Shown here piece after piece: positions 54,730-62,830 of a stretch of 64,000 nucleotides of DNA. A program made the position numbers and the translations under genes. Source of the stretch: an uncultured Methanobacterium sp. GTDB lineage: Archaea > Methanobacteriota > Methanobacteria > Methanobacteriales > Methanobacteriaceae. The DNA is taken from the NCBI RefSeq assembly GCF_963665055.1, contig NZ_OY762015.1:1222501-1286500 (forward strand), in the 5' to 3' direction. The stretch's first letter is position 1. Every line of letters starts with the position of its first letter. The notes under the pieces were generated by a model. That model had not been told where the DNA came from and did no database searches. It saw nothing but the letters and a program-made list of their open reading frames with translations.

Positions 54730-55557
54730 GTGATTAAAGTGGCTGTGACCGGTGCGGGTGGGAGAATAAGTTCTAAAATAATCAAAACCATACTAAAACA
54801 GGAAGACATGGAAGTTGTGGCAGCCATCGGAGCACCGAATACCCCACTTGAAGGAAAGGATGTGGGTGAAGTAATAGGTGTGGGAAAGATCAATATCCCC
54901 ATTAATGGTGCACAAAGGCTTGCCCCTGTTTTGAAGGAAAATAAACCGGATGTTCTGGTTGATTTTACCATAGCAAATTCTGCGGTGGGCACAATCAAAA
55001 CTGCAGCAGAATGTGGTGTTAACGTGGTTGTAGGCACAACCGGATTATCAGATGAACAGATGGCATTGATAGGAGAATCCATTGAAGAGAATAATATAAA
55101 AGCGGTTATTTCTCCAAACATGGCAGTGGGGGTGAATGTGTTCTTTAAGATCATCAAAGACCTTGCAAAGACTCTCTCAGATTACGATGTAGAAATAATA
55201 GAAGCTCATCACAGAAATAAAGTGGACGCACCTTCCGGCACAGCCTGCAAGGCGTATGAGATTATAGCTCGTGAACTGGGGACAGCAACAGATGAATCCT
55301 GTGTCTGTGGCAGGCAGGGAATGGTAGGTGCACGTAGTCCTGGAGAAATAGGAGTACATGCAATTCGTGGTGGGGATATTGTTGGAGATCATACCGTTCT
55401 TTTTGCTGGTGAGGGTGAACGATTGGAAATTACCCACCGAGCAGGAACTAGACAGGCATTTGTAACTGGAGCAATTAAAGCAGTGCGTTATGTTGATAAT
55501 AAAGCTCCTGAGGGAAAAATCAGCGACATGGCTGATGTTCTGGGTTTAAAAGTATAG
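54730..55557 (+). CDS. dapB: 4-Hydroxy-tetrahydrodipicolinate reductase (DapB)
   Basis: 275 residues from the GTG at 54730 ((M)IKVAVTGAGGRIS), with GGAG nine bases upstream and the family's usual beginning. An ATG at 54715 would add five residues. The Rossmann start VAVTGAGGRISSKI binds NAD(P)H; EAHHRNKVDAPSGTA carries the catalytic histidine and lysine, and GEIGVHAIRGGDIVGDHTV is the C-terminal signature. It makes tetrahydrodipicolinate for lysine synthesis. It stands alone here, not in a lysine operon. Confidence 0.95.
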   Translation: MIKVAVTGAGGRISSKIIKTILKQEDMEVVAAIGAPNTPLEGKDVGEVIGVGKINIPINGAQRLAPVLKENKPDVLVDFTIANSAVGTIKTAAECGVNVVVGTTGLSDEQMALIGESIEENNIKAVISPNMAVGVNVFFKIIKDLAKTLSDYDVEIIEAHHRNKVDAPSGTACKAYEIIARELGTATDESCVCGRQGMVGARSPGEIGVHAIRGGDIVGDHTVLFAGEGERLEITHRAGTRQAFVTGAIKAVRYVDNKAPEGKISDMADVLGLKV

Positions 55558-55589
55558 TGAGTTTGTTTTTAGAAAAAAAATAATGACAT

Positions 55590-55597
55590 AAAAAAAA
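55590..55597 (-). terminator. Oligo-T terminator of the VOC gene (minus strand)
   Basis: Eight A on the plus strand are eight T downstream of the VOC stop on the minus strand. Another run at 55573-55580 follows, and GTTTTT at 55565-55570 may serve the convergent dapB. Confidence 0.4.
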
Positions 55598-55639
55598 TTC
55601 CTAGCATAAAATAAGGGTATAAAATAAAAATGGATGGGG

Positions 55640-55990
55640 TTAGTTGTGTTGAATTAGTGCTATTCTGGCCCCATTGGGGTCTTCTATGAATGCCAGTAAT
55701 CCCACGGTTATGGGAACCGGTTCCATTATGATTTTAGCACCCTTTGCTTTAAGATCTTTAATGGTGCCGTTAACATCTTCCACATCCATCCCTACTGAAA
55801 ATAGTCCAGGTTTATCTTCCGGGTTTTTAATGAGTTCTATCATAGCTTCCCCCTCACCCTTCATCAGGGTGATTTCTCCGGCGGGCCCTAAGTGGTACTG
55901 GCTATCTATTTCAAACCCCAAAAGATCGGTGTAGAACTTAATAGACTCATCCATATCCTTAACAATAATGGTAGTGTATTTAACTTTCAT
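55640..55990 (-). CDS. VOC family protein (glyoxalase/bleomycin-resistance fold)
   Basis: 116 residues from the ATG at 55990 ([20 protein letters not shown]), with GGTGAT six bases before it. The vicinal-oxygen-chelate fold shows in [31 protein letters not shown] and the C-terminal [15 protein letters not shown], where Glu may bind metal. Members include glyoxalase I and resistance proteins; the substrate is unknown here. It is convergent with dapB. Confidence 0.85.
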   Translation of the reverse strand: MKVKYTTIIVKDMDESIKFYTDLLGFEIDSQYHLGPAGEITLMKGEGEAMIELIKNPEDKPGLFSVGMDVEDVNGTIKDLKAKGAKIIMEPVPITVGLLAFIEDPNGARIALIQHN

Positions 55991-56348
55991 TTTCAAATCA
56001 CCACATTAATATCTGTTAACCCGGTTACTAATTTTTTTATTTCTTATTACAAGACAATCCCGTATCAAACTGGAAATACAATTTTAAAAAAATCTTAGTT
56101 TTGATGTATTGTTGATTTGTCCATAAATGAACCATAGGATATAACTCAATTATAAAAAACTGAGGTATTTCTCAAAATTTAGAATGAAAATATAAAACAT
56201 CAAAACGAACTTGTAACAGATATCTTTACTTCATGATTATTTCCTTTAACATCATATGCCTAAATAACCATTTAACGGTTTTACATTCGTAGATTTAACA
56301 TTACCCAAATTTTTACTTCAGTAAGATCCATGTTAATTTAGATAGGTT
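55991..56348. other. Gene-free spacer upstream of the VOC gene
   Basis: 358 AT-rich bases between the VOC start and the end of the DUF3307-like gene. It should hold the VOC promoter; I see no gene, RNA or clear repeat. Confidence 0.5.
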
Positions 56349-56699
56349 CTAAAAAATAAAGTTTCCAAAAAGTAATTTAAATAAAATTCCAACTATTAAA
56401 GCAACAGTGATACTAGCAAATGTTCCTAATAAATAGTATTCAGCAAAATTTCTTGAATTAAGTTCTTTGAATCTTGCTATAGATTTTGCACCAAAAACAA
56501 TAGATATAGCCGCATATTGATTTGTCAAAACTAAAGTGAAAATGATTATTCTTTCGAATATTCCTATGTATTTACCTGCTCCGTCAATTCCAGAGTCCTT
56601 AACATTCATACTGAAAGGTTTTAGGAATATTTTAATCGCAATTCCTAAAATTACCATTAATCCGTATCCTAAAAATAGAATGAAAATTTCTAACAACAT
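56349..56699 (-). CDS. DUF3307-like small membrane protein, partner of SatD
   Basis: 116 residues with three predicted membrane segments at about 3-27, 47-70 and 90-113. The segment GIFERIIIFTLVLTNQYAAI and AKSIARFKEL with AEYYLLGTFASI match the C-terminal half of DUF3307 membrane proteins, which commonly sit next to SatD-family genes. The N-terminal half of the full-length family is missing, so this is a short form. GTGAT lies three bases before the ATG. It follows SatD after a 116-base gap filled by a 28-bp repeat array. Confidence 0.7.
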   Translation of the reverse strand: MLLEIFILFLGYGLMVILGIAIKIFLKPFSMNVKDSGIDGAGKYIGIFERIIIFTLVLTNQYAAISIVFGAKSIARFKELNSRNFAEYYLLGTFASITVALIVGILFKLLFGNFIF

Positions 56700-56725
56700 T
56701 TAATCACATTTCTTTCTTGAATTAA

Positions 56726-56818
56726 TTGAACCTTATTTAGTTCAATTTCATATTTGAACCTTATTTAGTTCAATTTCATATTTGAACCTTATTTAGTTCA
56801 ATTTCATATTTGAACCTA
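56726..56818. repeat. 28-bp repeat array with TTGAAC-N8-GTTCAA palindromes
   Basis: TTGAACCTTATTTAGTTCAA recurs at 56726, 56754 and 56782, exactly 28 bases apart, separated by TTTCATAT, and a half copy starts at 56810. Each unit is an inverted repeat (TTGAAC/GTTCAA). The array ends at the satD stop codon (56816-56818) and lies before the membrane-protein gene. Unlike CRISPR, spacers are identical. Confidence 0.92.
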
Positions 56819-57454
56819 AAATGGATCATGAGTTTCATCCATACTTAACTCATTTTCTAAAACCATCACACCATATTTTATCATTGAATATTTACCCTCT
56901 TCTAAAGCTTTATAAATACTTCTAGTTCCAATATTAAACTCATATGCGGCTTTTTTTATAGCAATTGTATTTTCATCGTGTTTTCGATAGAATAATATGA
57001 TTTCTTTCCGTCTATCAGTCCAGCTCCACATTATATCAAATGTAAAATTAAAAATACATTCAATCAGATCATTATTTCTTAAATTACTTCTAAAAACTAG
57101 CCATCTATTCTTTTTTTTAGCAGTAGTCAATGCTTCTGAAGAAAGATGAAATGCTTCACCATCGATTTCTTGAACATAATTACTTAGTGGTGTTGAAATT
57201 GGACCAATTCCAATGCCTAAATAAAAAGGATGATTAATTGTTTCAAAAAGTGAGAAATAGATATCAATTATAATATCACAAGTAGAGACCATCCCTTGAA
57301 AACCATCTCCACCGGTAATTCTAAAATCTGAAACAATATATTTATTAAAATTAGAATTAACCTCATGAATCGCTTTTTTTAGATTATCTTGGGAAAGAGA
57401 TCTATTATCAATTTTTTTTGATGATTTTAAATCACCAGTGATAACTATATACAT
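56816..57454 (-). CDS. SatD family protein (nucleotide-cyclase-like fold predicted) with C-terminal HTH
   Basis: 212 residues. I assign it to the SatD family by its start MYIVITGDLKSSKKI and overall layout. Residues 1-150 show motifs resembling the class III cyclase/palm fold: TGDLKSS (Asp8), GGDGFQGMV (Asp50), then LGIGIGPIST and IDGEAFHLSSEALTTAK in the right order. Residues about 155-200 form a helix-turn-helix (KKAAYEFNIGTRSIYKALEE). SatD was named from a Streptococcus acid-tolerance locus; biochemical function is unknown to me. GTGAA lies before the ATG. It pairs with the downstream membrane protein. Confidence 0.75.
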   Translation of the reverse strand: MYIVITGDLKSSKKIDNRSLSQDNLKKAIHEVNSNFNKYIVSDFRITGGDGFQGMVSTCDIIIDIYFSLFETINHPFYLGIGIGPISTPLSNYVQEIDGEAFHLSSEALTTAKKKNRWLVFRSNLRNNDLIECIFNFTFDIMWSWTDRRKEIILFYRKHDENTIAIKKAAYEFNIGTRSIYKALEEGKYSMIKYGVMVLENELSMDETHDPF

Positions 57455-57681
57455 AATTTCACTTTCTGCATTAATCCTACGAACTTAACATCACCTTATT
57501 TTTATTTAATGATGTTAAAAATGCTTTTAAAAGTTTTATATTACGATGTCATATGCTTATTCATAATCATAAATGTTTCTATTTGATATATTAGTCTCAT
57601 TAATTGATTACAAACATAACATAGGAATGATAATAAGGACTGCTCCCATTATATATTTAATTTTGACGGTTTTAAAATTAT

Positions 57682-58305
57682 TTAAAAGTTAATGAGCGGT
57701 TTTCTAAACAAATTAGAGATTAAAGCATGAATAAATGCAATTGGGGTTAAAATGGTTCCTAACATCATGCTCAGCTCATATGATACACTGCTTCTGGGAT
57801 CAGGCCGACCCCTTAATCTGTTGAAAAAGGAACTCCAGGGAATACCATATGTATTTCCAATCATGATCATACAGGTAGCACCCAGGATGCCTCTTGCTGT
57901 GGATATCCCATAGATTTCCACTATACGTTGCCATGATTCCAGGGTAGGATTTCCTCGAGTATCGGCATAGTGTTGTGCAAACATGACCGCTGGAATTTCA
58001 CCAGCCGGAATATCATCCATGATGCCAGAGAGCATCTTCTGGATTTCTTCAGTGCTCATTCCACTTTCCAGAGCCCTTTTTGTATGGGCGTAGGAACATA
58101 TTGCACAGCCATTGACTTCAGTCACCGCAAGCATGATCCTTTCAATGAATTTTTGGTTCATAGCCTTGCTCTTTTTAGCCTTAAGCATGTACCTCATAGT
58201 TCGAATTCCCTTGTAAAAAATCCAGTAAGATTCTGAAACCGAGTAAAGTTTTTTACCAAATTCAGGTTCAACTTTTTTAATGTTGTCTTTTTCTACAAGT
58301 GTCAT
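57682..58305 (-). CDS. Carboxymuconolactone decarboxylase/AhpD-like protein
   Basis: 207 residues. The AhpD-type redox motif EVNGCAICSYAHTKRALE (CxxC plus His) lies at about 62-79, inside the usual six-helix core; the C-terminal 90 residues contain a hydrophobic region GILGATCMIMIGNTYGIPW and are longer than in minimal AhpD. The family acts in peroxide defence or lactone decarboxylation; the exposed CxxC favours a redox role. AAGGA precedes the ATG. Confidence 0.82.
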   Translation of the reverse strand: MTLVEKDNIKKVEPEFGKKLYSVSESYWIFYKGIRTMRYMLKAKKSKAMNQKFIERIMLAVTEVNGCAICSYAHTKRALESGMSTEEIQKMLSGIMDDIPAGEIPAVMFAQHYADTRGNPTLESWQRIVEIYGISTARGILGATCMIMIGNTYGIPWSSFFNRLRGRPDPRSSVSYELSMMLGTILTPIAFIHALISNLFRKPLINF

Positions 58306-58964
58306 GACTTATTTCCTTAAATTAGTAAATGGGCAGCATATATATACTGATTGATAATTTCCACAATTAACTAAATACTATGGGTAATTGAGTGATATAA
58401 AAATTATTTATCCAAATGTCAGTTAATTTTTAAGATAAAATATTTTATTTACTTCGTTAAAACTATCCTTTTCCTGACCCCAATGTCGATATAACTTTTG
58501 ACTATAAAGTATTATATTAACTTCGTTTAACTACACTATTACGAAGTACACTAATACCTTTATTTAAAATCATAAATAGTTGACTATTTTAAATACTTTA
58601 AAATTTATTTCAATATTAAAAACTCATTATATGTCTTATTTTTACATAATACTCATCATTATCCTTTATTTTCATTATTAATAATTAAGGTATGTATTAG
58701 ATCTGTAAAAATCCTTAAGAAAAATCTGAAAAAGCTTCATTTATCCTACAATATACCTATCCCACATGAATACAATACGGCGAATTTCATGATTTTTCAT
58801 AGGATTCAGCTTCTAAAGAAAATTGTGACTATTTAAAAATAATAAATTCAAAATACTTTGTAAGAAAGTTAAAATAATAATATTGAATAAATTTTAGATT
58901 GTTTAATATTAATCCATAAAAATAGGTTTTAATAGGGTTAATTATTTGATTTGAATTTAACTAA
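58306..58964. other. 659-base gene-free AT-rich region
   Basis: No supported gene. ACTTCGTT-AAACTA is seen twice near 58451 and 58531. It should contain the AhpD-like promoter at its left side and terminator signals of the 37-residue gene at its right end. Base composition is among the most AT-rich in the window. Confidence 0.5.
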
Positions 58965-59078
58965 TTATTCGCGCCTATTATATGATTTGACTGTCACAGT
59001 TTTATTTTTTTGATGAGCTTTGGCTCTTTTATACGACCTCACATGCACAGTTTTATTTCCTTTTTTTGTTGTTGCCAT
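58965..59078 (-). CDS. Very small basic protein with an internal repeat, 37 residues
   Basis: Too short for usual gene calling. MATTKKGNKTVHVRSYKRAK then AHQKNKTVTVKSYNRRE. The unit K-T-V-x-V-[RK]-S-Y-[KN]-R occurs twice, and 13 of 37 residues are Lys, Arg or His beyond the start. GGTGAA lies four bases before the ATG, matching the local binding-site pattern. Such V-K/R-S-Y-x-R repeat peptides occur in small ORFs of many prokaryotes as I recall; nucleic-acid binding is a guess. Confidence 0.6.
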   Translation of the reverse strand: MATTKKGNKTVHVRSYKRAKAHQKNKTVTVKSYNRRE

Positions 59079-59446
59079 GAAATTCACCTTATGTTAATTC
59101 TATAATATTATGTTTATATTTATTTTATTAAAAACATTAGGTTAATACGTTTTCTTCTTCACTTAATGAAAATTACACTACAAATTATAGAGATTCTTTA
59201 CTGTAATAGGTTTACAAATTTAAACATATTAATTCAATAAAAATCATTGCAAAAAAACCTCATTTGGGAATATATACTCCTTTTTGTTATATTATACTCA
59301 GATCAGACATGAAAAAGCATAAATGTGGCACATTTTCAAGTTCACTATCAAATCATAATTAAACTATTGTATCTTTATCATCTGGAAATCATTTGTAGAA
59401 CAAAGACCTTAATAGTAGGATATTTAACCTGATCAACCAATTTAAT
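59079..59446. other. Gene-free spacer with promoter-like sequences
   Basis: 368 bases. TTATATTTATTTTATTA near 59110-59130 may be the promoter of the 37-residue gene (minus strand reads TAATAAAATAAATATAA). Otherwise I see nothing. Confidence 0.4.
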
Positions 59447-59578
59447 TTAATTTTGGGTCCCTGATTCCCAAGGAATTCCTGTATTTATTAACGGGTGTTG
59501 AAGAACTTCCGCATCATATGACTGGTTGCTTGTTGAAACCGTTCCCGTTGGTTTCCCAGTTGAGCAATATGTATTCAT
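59447..59578 (-). CDS. Possible 43-residue protein or gene remnant
   Basis: Reading from ATG at 59578: MNTYCSTGKPTGTVSTSNQS, then YDAEVLQHPLINTGIPWESG and TQN. The segment is richer in G+C than its surroundings and codon use looks coding. A TATA-like TTTATATA at 59611-59620 lies about 35 bases upstream, which would give a nearly leaderless message; there is no Shine-Dalgarno. It may be a real small protein or the tail of a decayed gene. I do not recognise it. Confidence 0.35.
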   Translation of the reverse strand: MNTYCSTGKPTGTVSTSNQSYDAEVLQHPLINTGIPWESGTQN

Positions 59579-59612
59579 GAGATTATGCCCATTATGCCAT
59601 ATAACATATGAT

Positions 59613-60821
59613 TTATATATTTTTAGAACTTGCTTCTTTACCCTCTATATGATGCCGATTTATTAACACAAATATCACAGAAACAACAACAAGACAGCCA
59701 CCTACAATAAATGGAATATGTGGTGTAAACATTTCAGCCAATATCCCAGATAAAAATGGGGCAATTGCTCCGCCAATAAAACGTAAAAAACCATATGCAG
59801 ATGAAACAGTTGATTTTTCAAAATCAGGTGCTTCCATCATAGCACCCGTAACTAAAGTACTAGTATTTCCCATGAATGCACCTGCAGAAATAATACAAAT
59901 GAGAACAACCCATTGTATTGAGACACAAATACCCATAATCAGAAGGACCATTGCAAATAATGTTAATGTCACACACATGGAGTTGATAGTTCCAAATTTT
60001 TGTTGGAGTTTAGGAGCCATAAAAACTGACGTGATACCAACCAGGATACCCCATCCTAGAAATACAAAACCTATACCCATAGCACCTAATCCCGTAACAA
60101 AAGGTGCATAAGCCAATAAAGTAAAAAATCCATAATAGTAAAGGGCAGCAACAAGTCCGATTACTGCAATATAACTATGTTTCATAGCATGAAATGGAGC
60201 AAATAAAGATTTAACTGTGTTTACACTTTTTTCTACCTTTTTCTCATTCAAATTTGGCATTGAACTGAGAATGAACATAAAGGAAATAATCATTAAGATA
60301 CCAACACCAATAAATGGCCATCTCCATGAAATTTGCCCTAATAATCCGCCCAGAAGAGGCCCCATTGCAAAACCAAGCCCAATTGCAGTTTCATATAGAA
60401 TAACCGATTTTTTAATCTCATTTTTTGAGAGAGTGACAATGGCTGTTAATGCAGTTGCAACAAGAATAGAATTACCTAATCCCCAACCACCTCTTAGTCC
60501 AATAATTATCCAAATATTACTGGATAACCCTCCAAGAGTTGAAAATAATGCCACTATGACCGCACCCACAAGTAAAGTTCTTTTAATACCTAATTTAGTG
60601 GTAATAGTGCCTGTAATGAGCATGGCTATGGCCATTACTAAAGTGTAACTTGAAAAAAGTAAAGTGACCTGACTGGGGCTTGCACCTAATTGATTGGAAA
60701 TTGAAGGTAAAATTGGATCAACAAGCCCAATACCCATAAAAGCAATGACCGACGCAAAAAATACAGCCCACACCGCTTTAGGTTCACCTTTTTTCTTAGA
60801 ATTAAATGATATTAATGGCAT
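59613..60821 (-). CDS. MFS transporter, DHA1-type, under MarR control
   Basis: 402 residues from the ATG at 60821 (MPLISFNSKKKGEPKAVWAV), which has GGGAGG six bases upstream; the longer open frame to 60890 runs through the operator and is rejected. About 12 membrane segments; DPILPSISNQLGASPSQVTL in helix 1, TGTITTKLGIKRTLLVGAVI as motif A, RGGWGLGNSILVATALTA next, and AIGLGFAMGPLLGGLLGQIS as motif C mark a drug exporter. It lies downstream of marR on the same strand, and two copies of the shared operator precede it. Confidence 0.88.
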   Translation of the reverse strand: MPLISFNSKKKGEPKAVWAVFFASVIAFMGIGLVDPILPSISNQLGASPSQVTLLFSSYTLVMAIAMLITGTITTKLGIKRTLLVGAVIVALFSTLGGLSSNIWIIIGLRGGWGLGNSILVATALTAIVTLSKNEIKKSVILYETAIGLGFAMGPLLGGLLGQISWRWPFIGVGILMIISFMFILSSMPNLNEKKVEKSVNTVKSLFAPFHAMKHSYIAVIGLVAALYYYGFFTLLAYAPFVTGLGAMGIGFVFLGWGILVGITSVFMAPKLQQKFGTINSMCVTLTLFAMVLLIMGICVSIQWVVLICIISAGAFMGNTSTLVTGAMMEAPDFEKSTVSSAYGFLRFIGGAIAPFLSGILAEMFTPHIPFIVGGCLVVVSVIFVLINRHHIEGKEASSKNI

Positions 60822-60867
60822 TTTTTTCCTCCCATTTTTCATACTCCGAACAATTGATTTGTAAATT

Positions 60868-60899
60868 ATTGTTATACCAATTATTGTCATACCAAGTAT
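60868..60899 (-). promoter_or_regulatory. Two MarR operator copies before the MFS gene
   Basis: ATTGTTATACCAATTAT (60868-60884) and ATTGTCATACCAAGTAT (60883-60899) follow each other with a 15-base offset. The core TTGN-TATA-NCAA is a palindrome, the usual form of MarR sites. They lie about 47-78 bases before the MFS start, covering the promoter. The same motif appears before marR. Confidence 0.65.
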
Positions 60900-60925
60900 A
60901 GAATTAAAAAATAATTTTCATTCGA

Positions 60926-61354
60926 TTAGTAATGTAAGTTAGAAAACAATTTTTCTAACAAAAATATCAATTGTTCTTGTTCTTTTGTGCTGAATATAGA
61001 ATTAATATCTTTTTTATTTTGAAGCATCACTTCTAACAATTCATTATATAAATCAAGACCCTTATCAGTTAAATTTATTAAAAACTCTCTTTTATCATTA
61101 ATTGATTTTTCTCTATAGATAAGGTCCTTACTTTCAAGTATATTTAAAATCCGGGTAATAGTTCCACCATCTTTAAGTAGAAGTTCAGCAAGTGTTTTCT
61201 GGTTACATCCTCCTTTTGCATACACCATGTTTAAAACACTCCACTGCTCTGATGAGATGCCATAATTTTTAAGTTTATCCTGTGTTCTCTTTTTTAGGAC
61301 ATGTCTCGCTTTGTAAACTAACCATCCAATATTATCCTCAAGAGTATACTGCAT
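60926..61354 (-). CDS. MarR family transcriptional regulator
   Basis: 142 residues, normal size. The winged helix covers about residues 35-100 (SSEQWSVLNMVYAKGGCNQK, TLAELLLKDGGTITRILNIL, then the wing REKSINDKREFLINLTDKG). Helices at both ends form the dimer interface. Cys50 may be a redox or ligand site, though this is a guess. It lies 104 bases before the MFS gene and has one operator copy upstream, so it likely controls itself and the pump. AAGGTTG precedes the ATG. Confidence 0.9.
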   Translation of the reverse strand: MQYTLEDNIGWLVYKARHVLKKRTQDKLKNYGISSEQWSVLNMVYAKGGCNQKTLAELLLKDGGTITRILNILESKDLIYREKSINDKREFLINLTDKGLDLYNELLEVMLQNKKDINSIFSTKEQEQLIFLLEKLFSNLHY

Positions 61355-61390
61355 ACAACAACCTTTTTTAAATTGAATATGGCAAAACTA

Positions 61391-61407
61391 ATTGATATAC
61401 CAACTAT
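61391..61407 (-). promoter_or_regulatory. MarR operator copy before marR
   Basis: ATTGATATACCAACTAT matches the two copies before the MFS gene at 14 or more of 17 positions and has the core TTGA-TATA-CCAA. It lies 37-53 bases upstream of the marR start. Confidence 0.6.
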
Positions 61408-61452
61408 ATTTTCATATATTAAATAGTTTTTGGACAACCCTAAATCCTAAAA

Positions 61453-61704
61453 TTAAGATTCTTTTGTGATCATACAAGTTCTTAGAAATTCTTTGGATTC
61501 TTGTTTTAGCTTAGAATTAGATTCATCGTGCATAACTTCATCTAAAGCAAAATCAAACAGTTCAAAGATTATTTTATTTAATCTCCGCCCTTTTTCTGTT
61601 AAGTAATACTCTGTCTGGGTTGGACCAGATTTGATCACCTTTTTCTCAATTACTCATTCATCTTCTAATTCTTTCAATATGAAATAATAGTAATAATTTT
61701 GCAT
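61453..61704 (-). pseudogene. Broken HxlR-type regulator (in-frame TGA, missing N-terminal half)
   Basis: The open part, 61453-61638, encodes IKSGPTQTEYYLTEKGRRLN, the wing and C-terminal helix of HxlR-family regulators. The frame continues upstream through ILKELEDE, then TGA at 61654-61656, then VIEKKV, which fits the family consensus LKELEEDGLIEKKV; a single GGA-to-TGA change would explain the stop. Before FILKELEDE the reading no longer resembles the family, so the first helices are lost. It lies upstream of marR on the same strand. Confidence 0.7.
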
Positions 61705-61971
61705 AAATTTGTACTCAAAAATAAGCTCTAAATGTTGCACATTTAATACAATTTACATTTATAAATACAAGTGGTGCCTTATTCATAACAACTTTTACTA
61801 TATGGGGTATAATAACCAAATGAAAAAATACAGGAAAAGTTAGATAAAACTAGTCACCAATGGCAAACAAATTTATTCTGCGATTTCCATATTTACTTTA
61901 AATAGTGGATATTGCATTAATTTAAAAAAAAATAAAATTAGTTAAATTCTTAGTTATTTTTGGAATATTAT

Positions 61972-62817
61972 TTAATCAAAATCCGTGCTAGCTGAGACTT
62001 CACGCCAAGCTTCAAATTCCAAGCGGCGCTCCTTGAGATAGTTGTCAATGGCATCCACAGCAGCATTACCAACTAAAAGACGTAGAGGTGGATTAGGAGA
62101 GTTTAATGCTATCATTAATGCTTTAGCAAGCTTTGCAGGGTCACCTGGTTGCTTTTGATGCCATGTGAGTGAGTTCTCTTGTAAGGCTTCACGTCTCTTT
62201 TTGTAGTCATCGATCTCTATATCTGAAAGGTTTAAAGATGTTTTTTCATTGAAAAAGTCTGTTCTAAATGCACCCGGTTCAATAATCATACATCGGATGC
62301 CAAAGGGTTTAAGGTCAATGTTCATACCTTCAGTCCAGCCTTCCAGTGCAAATTTAGAGGCACTGTACAATGCATTACCTTCAACAGCTCTTATTCCCGA
62401 AGTGGAACTAGTTACAATTATCCAACCGGAACCCTGTTTGCGCATGAAGGGCAGCACAGCTCGAGTAATTTTCATCGTCCCCAAAACATTGGTCTCGATA
62501 TGTTGACGGATCAACTTTTCAGAAATTTCCTCAAAGTATCCAACTAAACCGTATCCGGCGTTATTGACCAGCACATCTATGTGTCCAAACTTTTCCAAAG
62601 CCGCATCAACAGATGACTTTACTAACTCATCATCGGTAATGTCAAGCTTAACAGTCAAAAGGTTCGGAGAGTTACCAAGAGTTTTTTTCATCCCTTCAGG
62701 CTTACGTGCAGTGGCAACAACCTTGTATCCCTTATCTAAAGCTTCTTTAGCAATAGCTGCACCCAGACCCTTGTTTGCACCGGTTATAAACCATACTTGA
62801 TCATTTTCTTTGGACAT
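61972..62817 (-). CDS. Short-chain dehydrogenase/reductase (SDR) oxidoreductase
   Basis: 281 residues from the ATG at 62817 (MSKENDQVWFITGANKGLGA), with AAAGGAGG upstream; a longer frame to 62853 would run into the binding site. TGANKGLG binds NAD(P), NNAGYGLVG follows, and YSASK is the catalytic Tyr/Lys motif with a preceding serine in TSSTSGIR. The substrate is unknown. The gene follows the flavoprotein gene by 13 bases, so both may be one operon. Its sequence is closer to bacterial classical SDRs in style, so transfer is possible. Confidence 0.9.
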   Translation of the reverse strand: MSKENDQVWFITGANKGLGAAIAKEALDKGYKVVATARKPEGMKKTLGNSPNLLTVKLDITDDELVKSSVDAALEKFGHIDVLVNNAGYGLVGYFEEISEKLIRQHIETNVLGTMKITRAVLPFMRKQGSGWIIVTSSTSGIRAVEGNALYSASKFALEGWTEGMNIDLKPFGIRCMIIEPGAFRTDFFNEKTSLNLSDIEIDDYKKRREALQENSLTWHQKQPGDPAKLAKALMIALNSPNPPLRLLVGNAAVDAIDNYLKERRLEFEAWREVSASTDFD

Positions 62818-62830
62818 ATTTTTTCCTCCT

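Noticed and set aside
56726..56818. Evenly spaced 28-bp repeats considered as a CRISPR array
   Set aside because: The segments between palindromes are identical rather than unique, the unit is too short to leave spacers, and no cas genes are present.
61654..61656. In-frame TGA considered as a selenocysteine codon
   Set aside because: It falls in a regulator at a position normally Gly, no insertion element is visible, and the N-terminal half of the gene is also missing; decay is the simpler reading.
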